Assembly: GCA_019750465.1 (NCBI GenBank)
Contig: JAIEOP010000117.1
Span: 1 to 45,814, forward strand
DNA: 45,814 nt
Direction: 5' to 3'
Source: Acetobacteraceae bacterium
GTDB taxonomy: Bacteria; Pseudomonadota; Alphaproteobacteria; Acetobacterales; Acetobacteraceae
Both the position numbers and the translations under genes were made by a program. Under the pieces are notes generated by a model that was given only the letters and a program-made list of their open reading frames with translations, was not told the DNA's origin and ran no database searches. Of this stretch, positions 35,663 through 44,049 are shown piece after piece (within the stretch, counting starts at the first letter, position 1; each line of letters starts with the position of its first letter).

Positions 35663-36769
35663 TCAGACCCGCAGCGGGTCGTAGGGCGCCAGGCTGATCG
35701 GGGGCGTCTCGCCGAGCGCCAGCTGCGCCGCGATGCGGCCCGCGAAGGGGCTGGCGGTCAGGCCGCTCGGACCCAGGCCATTGGCGATGACCAGCCCGGG
35801 CAGGCGCGGCACCGTGCCGAGCAGCGGCCGGCCGTCCGGCGGCATGGGGCGGAAGCCTATGCGCGTTTCGATGATGGTGGCATGCGCGAGGCCGGGCGCG
35901 ATGGCCAGGCCGGCCTCCAGCACCTCCGCCAGGCCGCCCGCGGTGGCGCGGTAATCGAAGCCTGCGCCGGACTCGCGCGTCGCGCCGACCACGACGCGAC
36001 CCTCTTCGAAGGTCAGCAGGTAGTGCGAGGTCATCGGGTAGAGCACCGGCCAGTGGGCGGTGTCCCGGCCCTCCAGGCGCAGGTGCAGGATCTGCCCGCG
36101 TTGCGGCTGCACGGCCATGCGGATGCCGAGCGGCGCAAGAACCTCCGGCGCCCAGGCGCCGCCGGCGAGGATGACGGCATCGGCGCCGATCCTCTCCCCC
36201 TCGAGCACCACGCCGCGGACGCGCCCGCCCTCGACCAGCAGCGTGGCGAGGCCGTTGCGCAGCACGCCGCCGCGCCGTGCGATGGCGCGGTGCAGCGCAG
36301 CCGAAAGGCGACGCCCATCCACCCGCGCGCCGTCCTCCACATGCAGCGCGGCGCGATCGCCGGCGAGCGGCGGCCAGAGCGCCTTCGCCTCGCGCGGCGT
36401 GAGGCGCGTCACGGCGCCGGCGATGGAGGCCTCGTTGGCGCGGCCGCGCACCAGCGGCTCCAGCGCATCCAGCACCGCCGGGTCGGCGGGCGCGCAGAGC
36501 GTGCCGACGCGGGCGTAGCCAAGGTCATGCTCGCCATCCTCGGCAAGCGATGCGACAAGGGCGGGATAGGCCAACGCACCGCCGAGCAGGATGCGGTACA
36601 GCGACTCGCCCTCGTAGCGCGTCGTCCAGGGCGAGACGATGCCGGCGCCGGCGGAGGTCGCGCGGCCCTCATGCGCACGGTCGAGGAGCACGACCTCCGC
36701 ACCCGCGCGCACCAGGTGGTAGGCGGCGCAGGCGCCGAGGACGCCGCCGCCGAGGACCGCGACCCGCAT
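35663..36769 (-). CDS. FAD-dependent amine/D-amino-acid oxidoreductase
   Basis: A 368-residue DAO-family flavoenzyme. The Rossmann motif at the N-terminus is 'VAVLGGGVLGACAAYHLVRAGAEVVLLDR' (GxGxxG plus acidic end), and the FAD-binding C-terminus is 'ANGLGPSGLTASPFAGRIAAQL'. Intermediate motifs such as 'VEDGARVDGRRLSAALHRAI' and 'GFRPMPPDGRPLLG' fit glycine oxidase or D-amino-acid dehydrogenase relatives. It oxidises an amine to an imine; substrate unassigned. The start at 36769 is set by the Rossmann fold. It begins 23 bases after the icd stop, so it may be cotranscribed with icd. Confidence 0.88.
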   Translation of the reverse strand: MRVAVLGGGVLGACAAYHLVRAGAEVVLLDRAHEGRATSAGAGIVSPWTTRYEGESLYRILLGGALAYPALVASLAEDGEHDLGYARVGTLCAPADPAVLDALEPLVRGRANEASIAGAVTRLTPREAKALWPPLAGDRAALHVEDGARVDGRRLSAALHRAIARRGGVLRNGLATLLVEGGRVRGVVLEGERIGADAVILAGGAWAPEVLAPLGIRMAVQPQRGQILHLRLEGRDTAHWPVLYPMTSHYLLTFEEGRVVVGATRESGAGFDYRATAGGLAEVLEAGLAIAPGLAHATIIETRIGFRPMPPDGRPLLGTVPRLPGLVIANGLGPSGLTASPFAGRIAAQLALGETPPISLAPYDPLRV

Positions 36770-36792
36770 CGGTGCCCGAGCCCGCTGTCGGT

Positions 36793-38007
36793 TCAGCCCA
36801 TCTTCCTCTTCAGGTTCTCGTCCAGCCTGGCCAGGAAGGCCTGGGTGTTCAGCCAGGGCTGGTCCTTGCCGATGAGGATGGCGAGATCCTTGGTCATGTG
36901 GCCGCTCTCGACGGTCTCGATGCACACCGCCTCCAGCGCCTCGGCGAAGGCGACCACGTCCGGTGTGTTGTCGAAGCGGCCGCGATAGGCGAGGCCGCGC
37001 GTCCAGGCGAAGATGGAGGCGATCGGGTTGGTGCTGGTCTCGCGGCCCTTCTGGTGCTCGCGGTAGTGGCGCGTCACCGTGCCGTGCGCGGCCTCGGACT
37101 CGACGGTGTTCCCGTCCGGCGAGAGCAGCACGGAGGTCATCAGGCCGAGCGAGCCGAAGCCCTGCGCCACGATGTCGGACTGCACGTCGCCGTCGTAGTT
37201 CTTGCAGGCCCAGATGTAGCCGCCCTCCCACTTCAAGGCGGAGGCGACCATGTCGTCGATCAGCCGGTCCTCGTAGGTCAGGCCGCGCTTCTCGTACTCG
37301 GCCTTGAACTCCGCGTCGTAGATCGCGCGGAAGATGTCCTTGAAGTTGCCGTCATAGGCCTTGAGGATGGTGTTCTTGTGGCTGAAATAGACCGCGTAGT
37401 TGCGCTGCAGGCCGTAGTTGAAGCTGGCGCGGGCGAAGCCCTCGATCGAGCTGTTCAGGTTGTGCATCATCATGGCCACGCCGCCGGCCCTGAAGGCGAA
37501 GTCGCCGATCTCCTGCGGCGCGCCGCCCTCGGGCGTATAGGTCATGGTCACCTTGCCGGCGCCCGGCACCTTCATCTCGACGGCGCGGTAGATGTCGCCA
37601 TAGGCATGGCGGCCGACCACGATCGGCTTCGACCAGTGCGGCACCAGGCGGGGCACGTTCCGGCAGATGATCGGCTCGCGGAAGATCGTGCCATCGAGGA
37701 TGTTGCGGATCGTGCCGTTCGGGCTGCGCCACATCTTCTTCAGGCCGAACTCTGTGACGCGCGCCTCGTCCGGGGTGATGGTCGCGCACTTCACGCCGAC
37801 GCCGTACTGCTTGGTGGCGTTGGCGGCGTCTATGGTGACCTGGTCGTCGGTCTGGTCGCGGTACTCGATGCCGAGGTCGTAGTACTTCAGGTCTATGTCG
37901 AGATAGGGCAGGATCAGCCGATCCTTGATGAACCCCCAGATGATGCGGGTCATCTCGTCGCCATCCATCTCGACGACGGGGGTCTTCACCTTGATCTTCG
38001 CGGCCAT
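36793..38007 (-). CDS. icd: NADP-dependent isocitrate dehydrogenase
   Basis: A 404-residue TCA-cycle enzyme converting isocitrate to 2-oxoglutarate with NADP. The eukaryotic/alphaproteobacterial IDH type is recognised from '[17 protein letters not shown]', '[39 protein letters not shown]', '[11 protein letters not shown]'-like '[21 protein letters not shown]', and '[17 protein letters not shown]' in the cofactor region. Length is as expected. The ATG at 38007 begins '[11 protein letters not shown]'. The 181 bases upstream separate it from two small unknown genes on the same strand and presumably hold its promoter. Confidence 0.97.
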   Translation of the reverse strand: MAAKIKVKTPVVEMDGDEMTRIIWGFIKDRLILPYLDIDLKYYDLGIEYRDQTDDQVTIDAANATKQYGVGVKCATITPDEARVTEFGLKKMWRSPNGTIRNILDGTIFREPIICRNVPRLVPHWSKPIVVGRHAYGDIYRAVEMKVPGAGKVTMTYTPEGGAPQEIGDFAFRAGGVAMMMHNLNSSIEGFARASFNYGLQRNYAVYFSHKNTILKAYDGNFKDIFRAIYDAEFKAEYEKRGLTYEDRLIDDMVASALKWEGGYIWACKNYDGDVQSDIVAQGFGSLGLMTSVLLSPDGNTVESEAAHGTVTRHYREHQKGRETSTNPIASIFAWTRGLAYRGRFDNTPDVVAFAEALEAVCIETVESGHMTKDLAILIGKDQPWLNTQAFLARLDENLKRKMG

Positions 38008-38188
38008 GGCTGTCCTCGGCGAGGGTCGGGGGCGGTGGTCGGGCCGGCGGGCGCCGATGCGGGTCCGCGGCCGGGTCCGGTCTGCGGCCGTGCTATCGCA
38101 CCGGGGCGGAAAGGCGGCAAGGGCGGGTGCTGCGCAGCCGGGTCGCGGCTAAGATGTGGGGTGGTGCGGACGCTGAAGCCAGAAGCAT

Positions 38189-38539
38189 TCAGTGCGGAAC
38201 GGCGAAGCGTACCAGGGCGAAGGCGAAGGTTGCCAGGATCAGGCCGGCACCGCCGGTGAGCAAAGTCAAGGCGGTGGGCAACTGGGCGACTCGGCCCTTC
38301 ATGTCCGACACGTCCACCTCGACCTTGCGCAGCCGTTCGTCGAAGCGGTCGAACTTCGCCTCGAACTGGTCGAGCTTCTTTTCGATGCGCCCGAGGATGC
38401 CCTTGACCGCGCGCATGTCGGCTTCCAAGGCGGCGACGCGCTGCTCCGGCATGCCTCCATCATCGCCGCCGCCACCACCGCCGGCAAGCTTTGCTTTCCT
38501 GCGAAGCTCGTCGAGGCAGACAAGGTTGTCACCGCTCAT
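38189..38539 (-). CDS. Small coiled-coil protein with C-terminal membrane anchor
   Basis: A 116-residue protein. A short N-terminal part with a glycine run (about 20-29) precedes a long coiled-coil region ('RVAALEADMRAVKGILGRIEKKLDQFEAKFDRFDERLRKVEVDVSDMKGRVAQL'). One C-terminal membrane helix follows ('ALTLLTGGAGLILATFAFALV'). The layout recalls XhlA-like holin-accessory proteins and the similar orphan proteins common in alphaproteobacterial genomes and phages. It overlaps the preceding small gene by 11 bases. Function is unknown. Confidence 0.6.
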   Translation of the reverse strand: MSGDNLVCLDELRRKAKLAGGGGGGDDGGMPEQRVAALEADMRAVKGILGRIEKKLDQFEAKFDRFDERLRKVEVDVSDMKGRVAQLPTALTLLTGGAGLILATFAFALVRFAVPH

Positions 38540-38801
38540 GCGGGGGCTTCTCTCCCAGGGCACGCAGCACATGCACGACCGCATTGATGCTGGCGTCGGC
38601 GGTCTTCTTCGCCTGGGCAAGAGCGGCGTCCAGCTCGGCGGCTGCCTCGTTTGTCCTTTCCAACGGAGCCATCGTACCGAGCTTGAGCGCCTCAACGGAC
38701 TTGATCACGCTTTGCACGGCATTGGTCAGCGCACCAACGGAACAGGCGACCTCAATGAGGGCGTCGCGGGTAGCCATGCCGCCTTCGGAGGAGTTATCCA
38801 T
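38529..38801 (-). CDS. Small helical protein of unknown function coupled to asd
   Basis: A 90-residue mainly helical protein with no signal peptide or membrane segment ('LIEVACSVGALTNAVQSVIKSVEALKLG', then an alanine-rich amphipathic region). The ATG at 38801 shares its A with the asd stop codon and has GGGAGG seven bases upstream, so it is translated from the asd message. A GTG at 38804 and an internal ATG at 38777 are alternatives. It overlaps the downstream coiled-coil gene by 11 bases, so the two probably act together. I do not recognise a family. Confidence 0.55.
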   Translation of the reverse strand: MDNSSEGGMATRDALIEVACSVGALTNAVQSVIKSVEALKLGTMAPLERTNEAAAELDAALAQAKKTADASINAVVHVLRALGEKPPHER

Positions 38802-39835
38802 CACGACACCTCCCGCGCCTTGACCAGCCCCCGCTCCACCAGCGCCTCCGCGATCTGCACCGCATTCAGCGCCGCGCCCTTGCGCAGGTTGTCACTGACG
38901 CACCAGAAGGCCAGCCCATGCGCCACCGTCGGGTCGGCGCGCACGCGCGAGACGAACACCGCATCCTCCCCCGCCGCGTCGAGCTGCGTCACGTAGCCGC
39001 CATCCTCGCGCTTATCCACCAGCTGCACGCCCGGCGCGTCGCGCAGCGCTTCCCAGGCTTCCTCAACGGTGATCGGCCGCTCGAACTCCGCATGCACCGC
39101 CTCGGCATGGCCGATGAAGACCGGCACGCGCACGCAGGTCGCGAACACCTGGATGTCGGGGTCGAGGATCTTCCGCGTCTCCACCGCCATCTTCCACTCC
39201 TCCTTCGTCGCGCCGTCGTCGAGGAAGCGGTCGATGTGCGGGATGCAGTTGAAGGCGATCGCCTTGGGGAACTGCTCCGGCACCGCCGGATCGTTCACGA
39301 AGACGGCCCGGGTCTGGTTGAACAGCTCGTCCATCGCCTCCTTTCCCGCGCCGGAGACGGACTGGTAGGTGCTGACCACCACGCGCCTGACGCGCGCGAT
39401 GTCGTGCAGCGGCTTCAGCGCAACAACCATCTGGATGGTGGAGCAGTTCGGGTTGGCGATGATGTTGCGCCGGCCGAAACCCTTCAGCGCCCCCGGGTTC
39501 ACCTCCGGCACGACCAGCGGCACGTCCGGCTCCATGCGGAACTGGCTGGTGTTGTCGATCACGACGCAGCCCGCCGCCGCCGCCCGCGGCGCATGCACCG
39601 CCGAGACCGCAGCACCGGGCGAGAACATCCCGATCTCCGTGTCCTTGAAGTCGAAGCCCTCCAGGGAGCGCACCTTCAGCACCGACTTCTCGCCGAAGGA
39701 GACCTCCATCCCTGCCGAGCGGCCGGAGGCCAGCGCCACCACCTCGCGCACCGGGAAGTCCCGCTCGGCGAGGGTCTTCAGCATCTCGCGCCCCACCGCC
39801 CCGGTGGCGCCGACGACCGCGACCCTGTAGCCCAT
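38801..39835 (-). CDS. asd: Aspartate-semialdehyde dehydrogenase
   Basis: A 344-residue enzyme reducing aspartyl phosphate to the semialdehyde for Lys, Met, Thr and diaminopimelate synthesis. The N-terminal Rossmann motif 'VAVVGATGAVGREMLKTL', the catalytic Cys131 in 'NPNCSTIQM', and the acid/base His243 in 'RVPVFIGHAEAV' are intact. Start at 39835 is conserved. Two small unknown genes are coupled downstream. The 202 bases between it and flgH hold a short CAAGC/GCTTG inverted repeat around 39912-39938 and nothing else I can support. Confidence 0.97.
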   Translation of the reverse strand: MGYRVAVVGATGAVGREMLKTLAERDFPVREVVALASGRSAGMEVSFGEKSVLKVRSLEGFDFKDTEIGMFSPGAAVSAVHAPRAAAAGCVVIDNTSQFRMEPDVPLVVPEVNPGALKGFGRRNIIANPNCSTIQMVVALKPLHDIARVRRVVVSTYQSVSGAGKEAMDELFNQTRAVFVNDPAVPEQFPKAIAFNCIPHIDRFLDDGATKEEWKMAVETRKILDPDIQVFATCVRVPVFIGHAEAVHAEFERPITVEEAWEALRDAPGVQLVDKREDGGYVTQLDAAGEDAVFVSRVRADPTVAHGLAFWCVSDNLRKGAALNAVQIAEALVERGLVKAREVS

Positions 39836-40037
39836 GGCTGCTGCTCCTGCCCTCGAGGCCCGCCCTGGGCGAGCCGGAGGCGGGGTCTAGGCCGCGCCCC
39901 GTGCGTGTTCAAGCAAGCGCCGCGGCGCCGGCCCCGCTTGGCCGCCGCAACGTCCGGGCCATGGGCTGCGCAGTCGCGCCATTGCACATGCGGGCATCAC
40001 GGGTGGCGTACCGGTTGCCGCCCCCGCGCGGCGATCC

Positions 40038-40766
40038 TCAGAACGGCAGCACGATATCCAGGATCTGCTGCCCCAGGCGCGGCTGCTGCAGGTCGGACAA
40101 GGTGCCGCGGCCGCCATAGGCGATGCGCGCCTCCGCCAGCCGGTCGTGGCGGATGGTGTTGTCGCTGGCGATGTCCTGCGGCCGGATCACGCCCTGCACC
40201 GCCAGCTCGCGCAGCTCCGCATTCACCCGCACCTCCTGCTTGCCGGCAACCACCAGGTTGCCGGTCGGCAGCACCTGCGTGACGGTGGCGGCCAGGCGCA
40301 GCGTCACCGTCTCGTTGCGGCGCAGCGTGCCATCGCCGTCCGAGGTCTGGTTGCCATTGGTCTGCACCAGGCTGCTGACGTTCGCCGGCGGCGGGAACCA
40401 GCGCGTCTGCAGCCCGAAGAACTGCGGGATGCCCATGGTGTCGGTGCCGTCGCGCGCGCGCTGGGTGCGGTTCTGCAGCTGCGCCTGGTCCTGGATGGAG
40501 ACCAGGATGGTGATCAGGTCGCCGACCTGCGCGGCACGCTGGTCGCGCAGGAAGGTGCGGCTGCCCGGCCGCCACAGGCTGTTGGCGAGCGGCGGCGGGT
40601 CGAGCGGCGCCGGCGTCGGCATGCTCACCGGCCGCCAGGCCGGGTCGCGCGTGGGATCGGTCACCGGCGACATGTCGGGCGCGCGGCCGACGCGGGAGAG
40701 ACGCTCGAAGGTGCTGCACCCGGGCAGGGCCAGCAGCGCGGCCAGCAGGGCTGGAGCAGGGCGCAT
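40038..40766 (-). CDS. flgH: Flagellar L-ring protein FlgH
   Basis: A 242-residue outer-membrane lipoprotein that forms the flagellar L ring. The signal peptide ends in the lipobox 'ALPGC' with Cys17 as the lipidated residue. The mature protein has 'RTFLRDQRAAQVGDLITILVSIQDQAQLQNRTQRARD' and the C-terminal 'GVIRPQDIASDNTIRHDRLAEARIAYGGRGTLSDLQQPRLGQQILDIVLPF', diagnostic of FlgH. It is last in the flgF-flgG-flgA-flgH unit, 12 bases after flgA. The P-ring gene flgI is not present. Confidence 0.96.
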   Translation of the reverse strand: MRPAPALLAALLALPGCSTFERLSRVGRAPDMSPVTDPTRDPAWRPVSMPTPAPLDPPPLANSLWRPGSRTFLRDQRAAQVGDLITILVSIQDQAQLQNRTQRARDGTDTMGIPQFFGLQTRWFPPPANVSSLVQTNGNQTSDGDGTLRRNETVTLRLAATVTQVLPTGNLVVAGKQEVRVNAELRELAVQGVIRPQDIASDNTIRHDRLAEARIAYGGRGTLSDLQQPRLGQQILDIVLPF

Positions 40767-40778
40767 GAGCGATCTCCG

Positions 40779-41729
40779 TTACCGACGTGCCGCGACCGCG
40801 ATCGGCGCCGTGCCGGCGCCCACGCGCACCCGCCCGGGCGCGACCACCACGCCCTCGACCACGGACTGGCTCATGAGGTTGACCACGCGCACCGTCGCCC
40901 CGCGCGGCGCCGCCTCCAGCGCGCGGCCCCCCGCGGTGAGCTGCATCCCCGGCGCGTCCAGCACGAGGGTCACCAGCGCGTTGCGCTCCACCAGCGCCGG
41001 CGGCGTGACGTCGGAAAGCTGGATGGGCTGTTCGGCGGTGATGGGCCGGCGCAGCTGCTTGCCGACGAGCTGCGCCGGCGTCTCGGCCAGCGCGCCCCGG
41101 GCCAGCTCGGCGCGCAACCGGATGGGGCGCACATCGGCCGGCCCGATGATCTCGCCGAGCGCGAGCCGGCGCACCGCGACCACCGCCGGCACCGTGGCGA
41201 CGGCGCGACCGGCGACGCGCTGCCGCGTCATCGGCATCCCCTCGGCCACGATCACAAGCGTGGCGGCGAAGCGCAGGGTCACGGCGTCGAAGCTGGCCCC
41301 CTCCGCCGCCACGGAAATGGCAGCGCCGGGCGGCACCATCGGCGGGATCAGCCCGCCCAGCTCCAGCGCCGCCTCGCCATCCAGGCCGAGCGGCACCAGC
41401 TCGGCGCGCAGCGCGGCTTCGATATCGGGGCGGGGCAGCGGCCGTCCTGGCCGTTCCACCACCGCCCGCTCGCGCACCGTCATCGGGCGCCAGGCGATGC
41501 CATGCGCGCGGGCAAGCGCGGCGAGCTGATCCACCTCCAGCACCGTGCGCCGTCCCGGCCCCGGTGCCGCGCCGACCGGGCGGGCCGCGCGGGCGGTATC
41601 GAGCCCCTCGAAGATCTCGCCGAGGCGCAGCACCGGCTCCTCGACGACGGCATGCGGGCGCAGCGTGACGAAATCCTGCGCCGCGGCGGGCGTGGCGAGC
41701 AGCAGCAGGGCGAGGAACGCGCGCCGCAT
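40779..41729 (-). CDS. flgA: Flagellar P-ring assembly chaperone FlgA
   Basis: A 316-residue periplasmic protein. Signal peptide 'AFLALLLLATPAAAQ' (about 3-18), then a longer-than-usual N-terminal region. The C-terminal SAF domain is 'VRRLALGEIIGPADVRPIRLR...LVGKQLRRPITAEQPIQLSDV', ending with 'VRVVNLMSQSVVEGVVVAPGRVRV'. FlgA escorts FlgI during P-ring assembly. One base separates its start from the flgG stop. Confidence 0.92.
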   Translation of the reverse strand: MRRAFLALLLLATPAAAQDFVTLRPHAVVEEPVLRLGEIFEGLDTARAARPVGAAPGPGRRTVLEVDQLAALARAHGIAWRPMTVRERAVVERPGRPLPRPDIEAALRAELVPLGLDGEAALELGGLIPPMVPPGAAISVAAEGASFDAVTLRFAATLVIVAEGMPMTRQRVAGRAVATVPAVVAVRRLALGEIIGPADVRPIRLRAELARGALAETPAQLVGKQLRRPITAEQPIQLSDVTPPALVERNALVTLVLDAPGMQLTAGGRALEAAPRGATVRVVNLMSQSVVEGVVVAPGRVRVGAGTAPIAVAARR

Positions 41730-41730
41730 C

Positions 41731-42516
41731 TCAGCGCATCCGCGACAGGGTGGAGAGCATCTCGTCGCTCGCGGTGATGACCTTGCTGTTCATCTCATAG
41801 GCGCGCTGCGCGGTGATCAGCCGCGTGATCTCCTGGACGACGTTGACATTGGAGGTCTCCACGAAGCCCTGCAGCACCTGGCCATGCCCGGGCTGGCCCG
41901 GGGCGGCAAGCTGCGCCTGGCCGGAGGCAGGCGTCGCCATCAGCATGTTGTCGCCGATCGCCTCCAGCCCGCCCTCGTTGGCGAAGATCGCGGTCTGGAT
42001 CTGGCCCACGTTCTGCGGCGCCACCTGGCCATCGAGCTTGGCGAGCACCTCCCCGGCGGCATTGATGGTGACGTCGCGCGCGGCAGCCGGGATGGTGATT
42101 CCGGGCATCACCATGAAGCCCTCCGCGGTGACGATCTGGCCCTCGGGCGAGAGGCCGAAGGTGCCGTCGCGCGTGTAGGCGGTCTCGCCGGAGGGCAGCT
42201 GCACCTGGAAGTAGCCGTTGCCGCGCACGGCGAGGTCGAAGCGGTTCTCGGTCTGCTGCAGGTTGCCCTGTTCCGAGATGCGGTACACGGCCGCGGTCTT
42301 CACGCCGAGGCCGACCTGCGCGCCGGCGGGCAGGATCGAGCCGTTGTCCGAGCTCTGGCTGCCGACACGGCGCAGGTTCTGGTAGATCAGGTCCTGGAAT
42401 TCGGCGCGCCGGCGCTTGTAGCCGGTGGTGCTCATGTTGGCGATGTTGTTGGAGATGACCTCGACATTGGTCTGCTGGGCCAGCATCCCCGTGCCGGCAA
42501 CCTGGAGCGAGCGCAT
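41731..42516 (-). CDS. flgG: Flagellar distal rod protein FlgG
   Basis: A 261-residue distal rod subunit. The N-terminal motif 'QTNVEVISNNIANMSTTGYKRRRAEFQDLIYQ' includes the FlgG-type insertion relative to other rod proteins. The C-terminus is 'GFVETSNVNVVQEITRLITAQRAYEMNSKVITASDEMLSTL'. Both helices that form the axial coiled-coil are present. GGGAAAGG lies ahead of the ATG at 42516. It is 23 bases downstream of flgF. Confidence 0.97.
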   Translation of the reverse strand: MRSLQVAGTGMLAQQTNVEVISNNIANMSTTGYKRRRAEFQDLIYQNLRRVGSQSSDNGSILPAGAQVGLGVKTAAVYRISEQGNLQQTENRFDLAVRGNGYFQVQLPSGETAYTRDGTFGLSPEGQIVTAEGFMVMPGITIPAAARDVTINAAGEVLAKLDGQVAPQNVGQIQTAIFANEGGLEAIGDNMLMATPASGQAQLAAPGQPGHGQVLQGFVETSNVNVVQEITRLITAQRAYEMNSKVITASDEMLSTLSRMR

Positions 42517-42539
42517 GGCGTGCCTTTCCCTGTCCGGTG

Positions 42540-43277
42540 TCAGCGGCGGCGCAGGATGCGGTCGACGGCGCCCTGCAGCCGCTCGCCCTCGCGCTCCGCG
42601 AATTGCGTGGCGAACTGGAACTCGCGCAGCTCCGCGGTCAGCCGCGTCATCTCGAGCACGGCGCTGACGTTGCTGCCCTCGACGGCGCCCTGGACCAGGT
42701 TGGGCCGCTCCACGGGCTCGGGCGGATCGTCGGCGGCGTAGAGCCGCCCACCCTGCGGCTTCAGCGCCTGCTCGTTCTCGAAGCGGACCACGCGCAGGCG
42801 CCCGACCACGCCGTTCTCGCTGCGCACGGTGCCATCGCCCTGGATCTCGATGCGGGTGTCGTTCGCCGCGAAGCCGATCGGCGTGCCGGCGGCGCCGAGC
42901 ACCGGGTAGCCTTCGGCATCGATCAGGCGGCGCTGTGCATCCAGCGCGAAGCGGCCGGCCCGGGTGAAGCGCTCGCCCTCCGGCGTCTCCACCGCGAAGT
43001 AGCCCTCGCCGCGGATGGCAACGTCGAGCGGATTGCCGGTGACGCCGATCGGCCCCGCCGCGGTGTCGCGCCAGGTGGCGCGATCGAGGGCATAGGCCAC
43101 CGGGCGGCCGCCCGAGGGGCCGCCGACATCCCGCTGCTGCTCCACCGCCGCGGCGAAGATCGGCCGCGCCGCGCGGAAGCCCGGCGTATCCGCATTGGCC
43201 ATGTTGTGCGCCAGCACCTCGGTCGCGCGGAGCTGCGCGCCGAGGCGGGAGAGGATGATGTATCCGGGCGTGTCCAT
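42540..43277 (-). CDS. flgF: Flagellar basal-body rod protein FlgF
   Basis: A 245-residue rod subunit. N-terminus 'LSRLGAQLRATEVLAHNMANADTPGFRAARPIF' and C-terminus 'GAVEGSNVSAVLEMTRLTAELREFQFATQFAEREGERL' are those of FlgF. It is first in the flgF-flgG-flgA-flgH unit, with a strong sigma-54 promoter sequence about 67 bases before its start (43344-43358, minus strand). Confidence 0.95.
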   Translation of the reverse strand: MDTPGYIILSRLGAQLRATEVLAHNMANADTPGFRAARPIFAAAVEQQRDVGGPSGGRPVAYALDRATWRDTAAGPIGVTGNPLDVAIRGEGYFAVETPEGERFTRAGRFALDAQRRLIDAEGYPVLGAAGTPIGFAANDTRIEIQGDGTVRSENGVVGRLRVVRFENEQALKPQGGRLYAADDPPEPVERPNLVQGAVEGSNVSAVLEMTRLTAELREFQFATQFAEREGERLQGAVDRILRRR

Positions 43278-43343
43278 CGGCGTCGGCTCCGGTCGGCGCC
43301 CGGGCGGGCGCGGGTTCGGCGAGGCAGTCTCGGTCGGCGATGG

Positions 43344-43358
43344 GCAAGCCGCGTGCCA
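43344..43358 (-). promoter_or_regulatory. Sigma-54 (RpoN) promoter for flgFGAH
   Basis: Read on the minus strand this is TGGCACG-CGGC-TTGC, an exact match to the -24/-12 consensus TGGCACG-N4-TTGC with correct spacing. It lies 67 bases before the flgF start. The element is nearly palindromic, so the plus strand also shows GG-N10-GC with a weaker match (GGGCAAG-CCGC-GTGC at 43342-43356) facing fliL. Sigma-54 control of basal-body genes with an FlbD/FlgR-type activator is known in other bacteria. Here it is inferred from sequence alone. Confidence 0.75.
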
Positions 43359-43509
43359 GCCGCGCCGGGCCGTTTCGCGCCGCTTCCAGACGCGGGAAGG
43401 GCTGCCGGACCTGCCGCCTAGGCAGGAACTGCCGGCGCGACCCTGCCGGGCAAGGCTTCGTTAAGGCGCACCCGGCATAACGGCGTGACCAGAACGGCCA
43501 GGATGGGCG

Positions 43510-44049
43510 ATGGCAACGGCAGCAGCACAGCAGGTGGCGGGATCGGACACCGAGACAGGCACGGCCGCGCCGAAGCGTGGGCGGAAGAAGCTCCTGGTCC
43601 TGATCGCGGTACCGCTGCTGCTTGCAGCGATCGGCGGCGGCCTCTGGGCTTCGGGGCTGCTGCGGGGAGTGCTCGGCGGCTCCCCTCCCCCGGCCGAGGC
43701 AACGGAGGGCCAGGCCGCCGCGCCGGCGCCCGCACCCCGTGCGCCGCCGGTGTTTCTCGACATGCCCGACATCATCGCCAACCTGAACATCGGCAACCGG
43801 CGGACCGCCTTCATCAAGCTGCGCAGCAAGCTCGAACTCGCGCGGGCCGAGGACCGGCAGGCGGTCGAGGCAGCGATGCCGCGGCTGCTCGACCTGTTCA
43901 CCACCTACCTGCGTGAAATACGTCCGGAGGAGCTGCGCGGCAGCGCCGGCACCTTCCGGCTGCGGGAGGAGCTGCTGAACCGTGCGAACATCGCCGTCGC
44001 CCCAGCGCGCGTGACAGACGTGCTCTTCCTGGAGATCCTCCAGCAATGA
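43510..44049 (+). CDS. fliL: Flagellar basal body-associated protein FliL
   Basis: A 179-residue single-span inner-membrane protein that supports stator function. After a basic start ('KRGRKK') a membrane helix (about 25-46) is followed by an Ala/Pro linker. The periplasmic FliL domain has 'FLDMPDIIANLNIGNRRTAFIKLRSKLELAR' and ends 'LREELLNRANIAVAPARVTDVLFLEILQQ'. AGGA lies about seven bases before the ATG at 43510. Its stop overlaps the fliM start (ATGA). It is divergent from flgF. Confidence 0.94.
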   Translation: MATAAAQQVAGSDTETGTAAPKRGRKKLLVLIAVPLLLAAIGGGLWASGLLRGVLGGSPPPAEATEGQAAAPAPAPRAPPVFLDMPDIIANLNIGNRRTAFIKLRSKLELARAEDRQAVEAAMPRLLDLFTTYLREIRPEELRGSAGTFRLREELLNRANIAVAPARVTDVLFLEILQQ

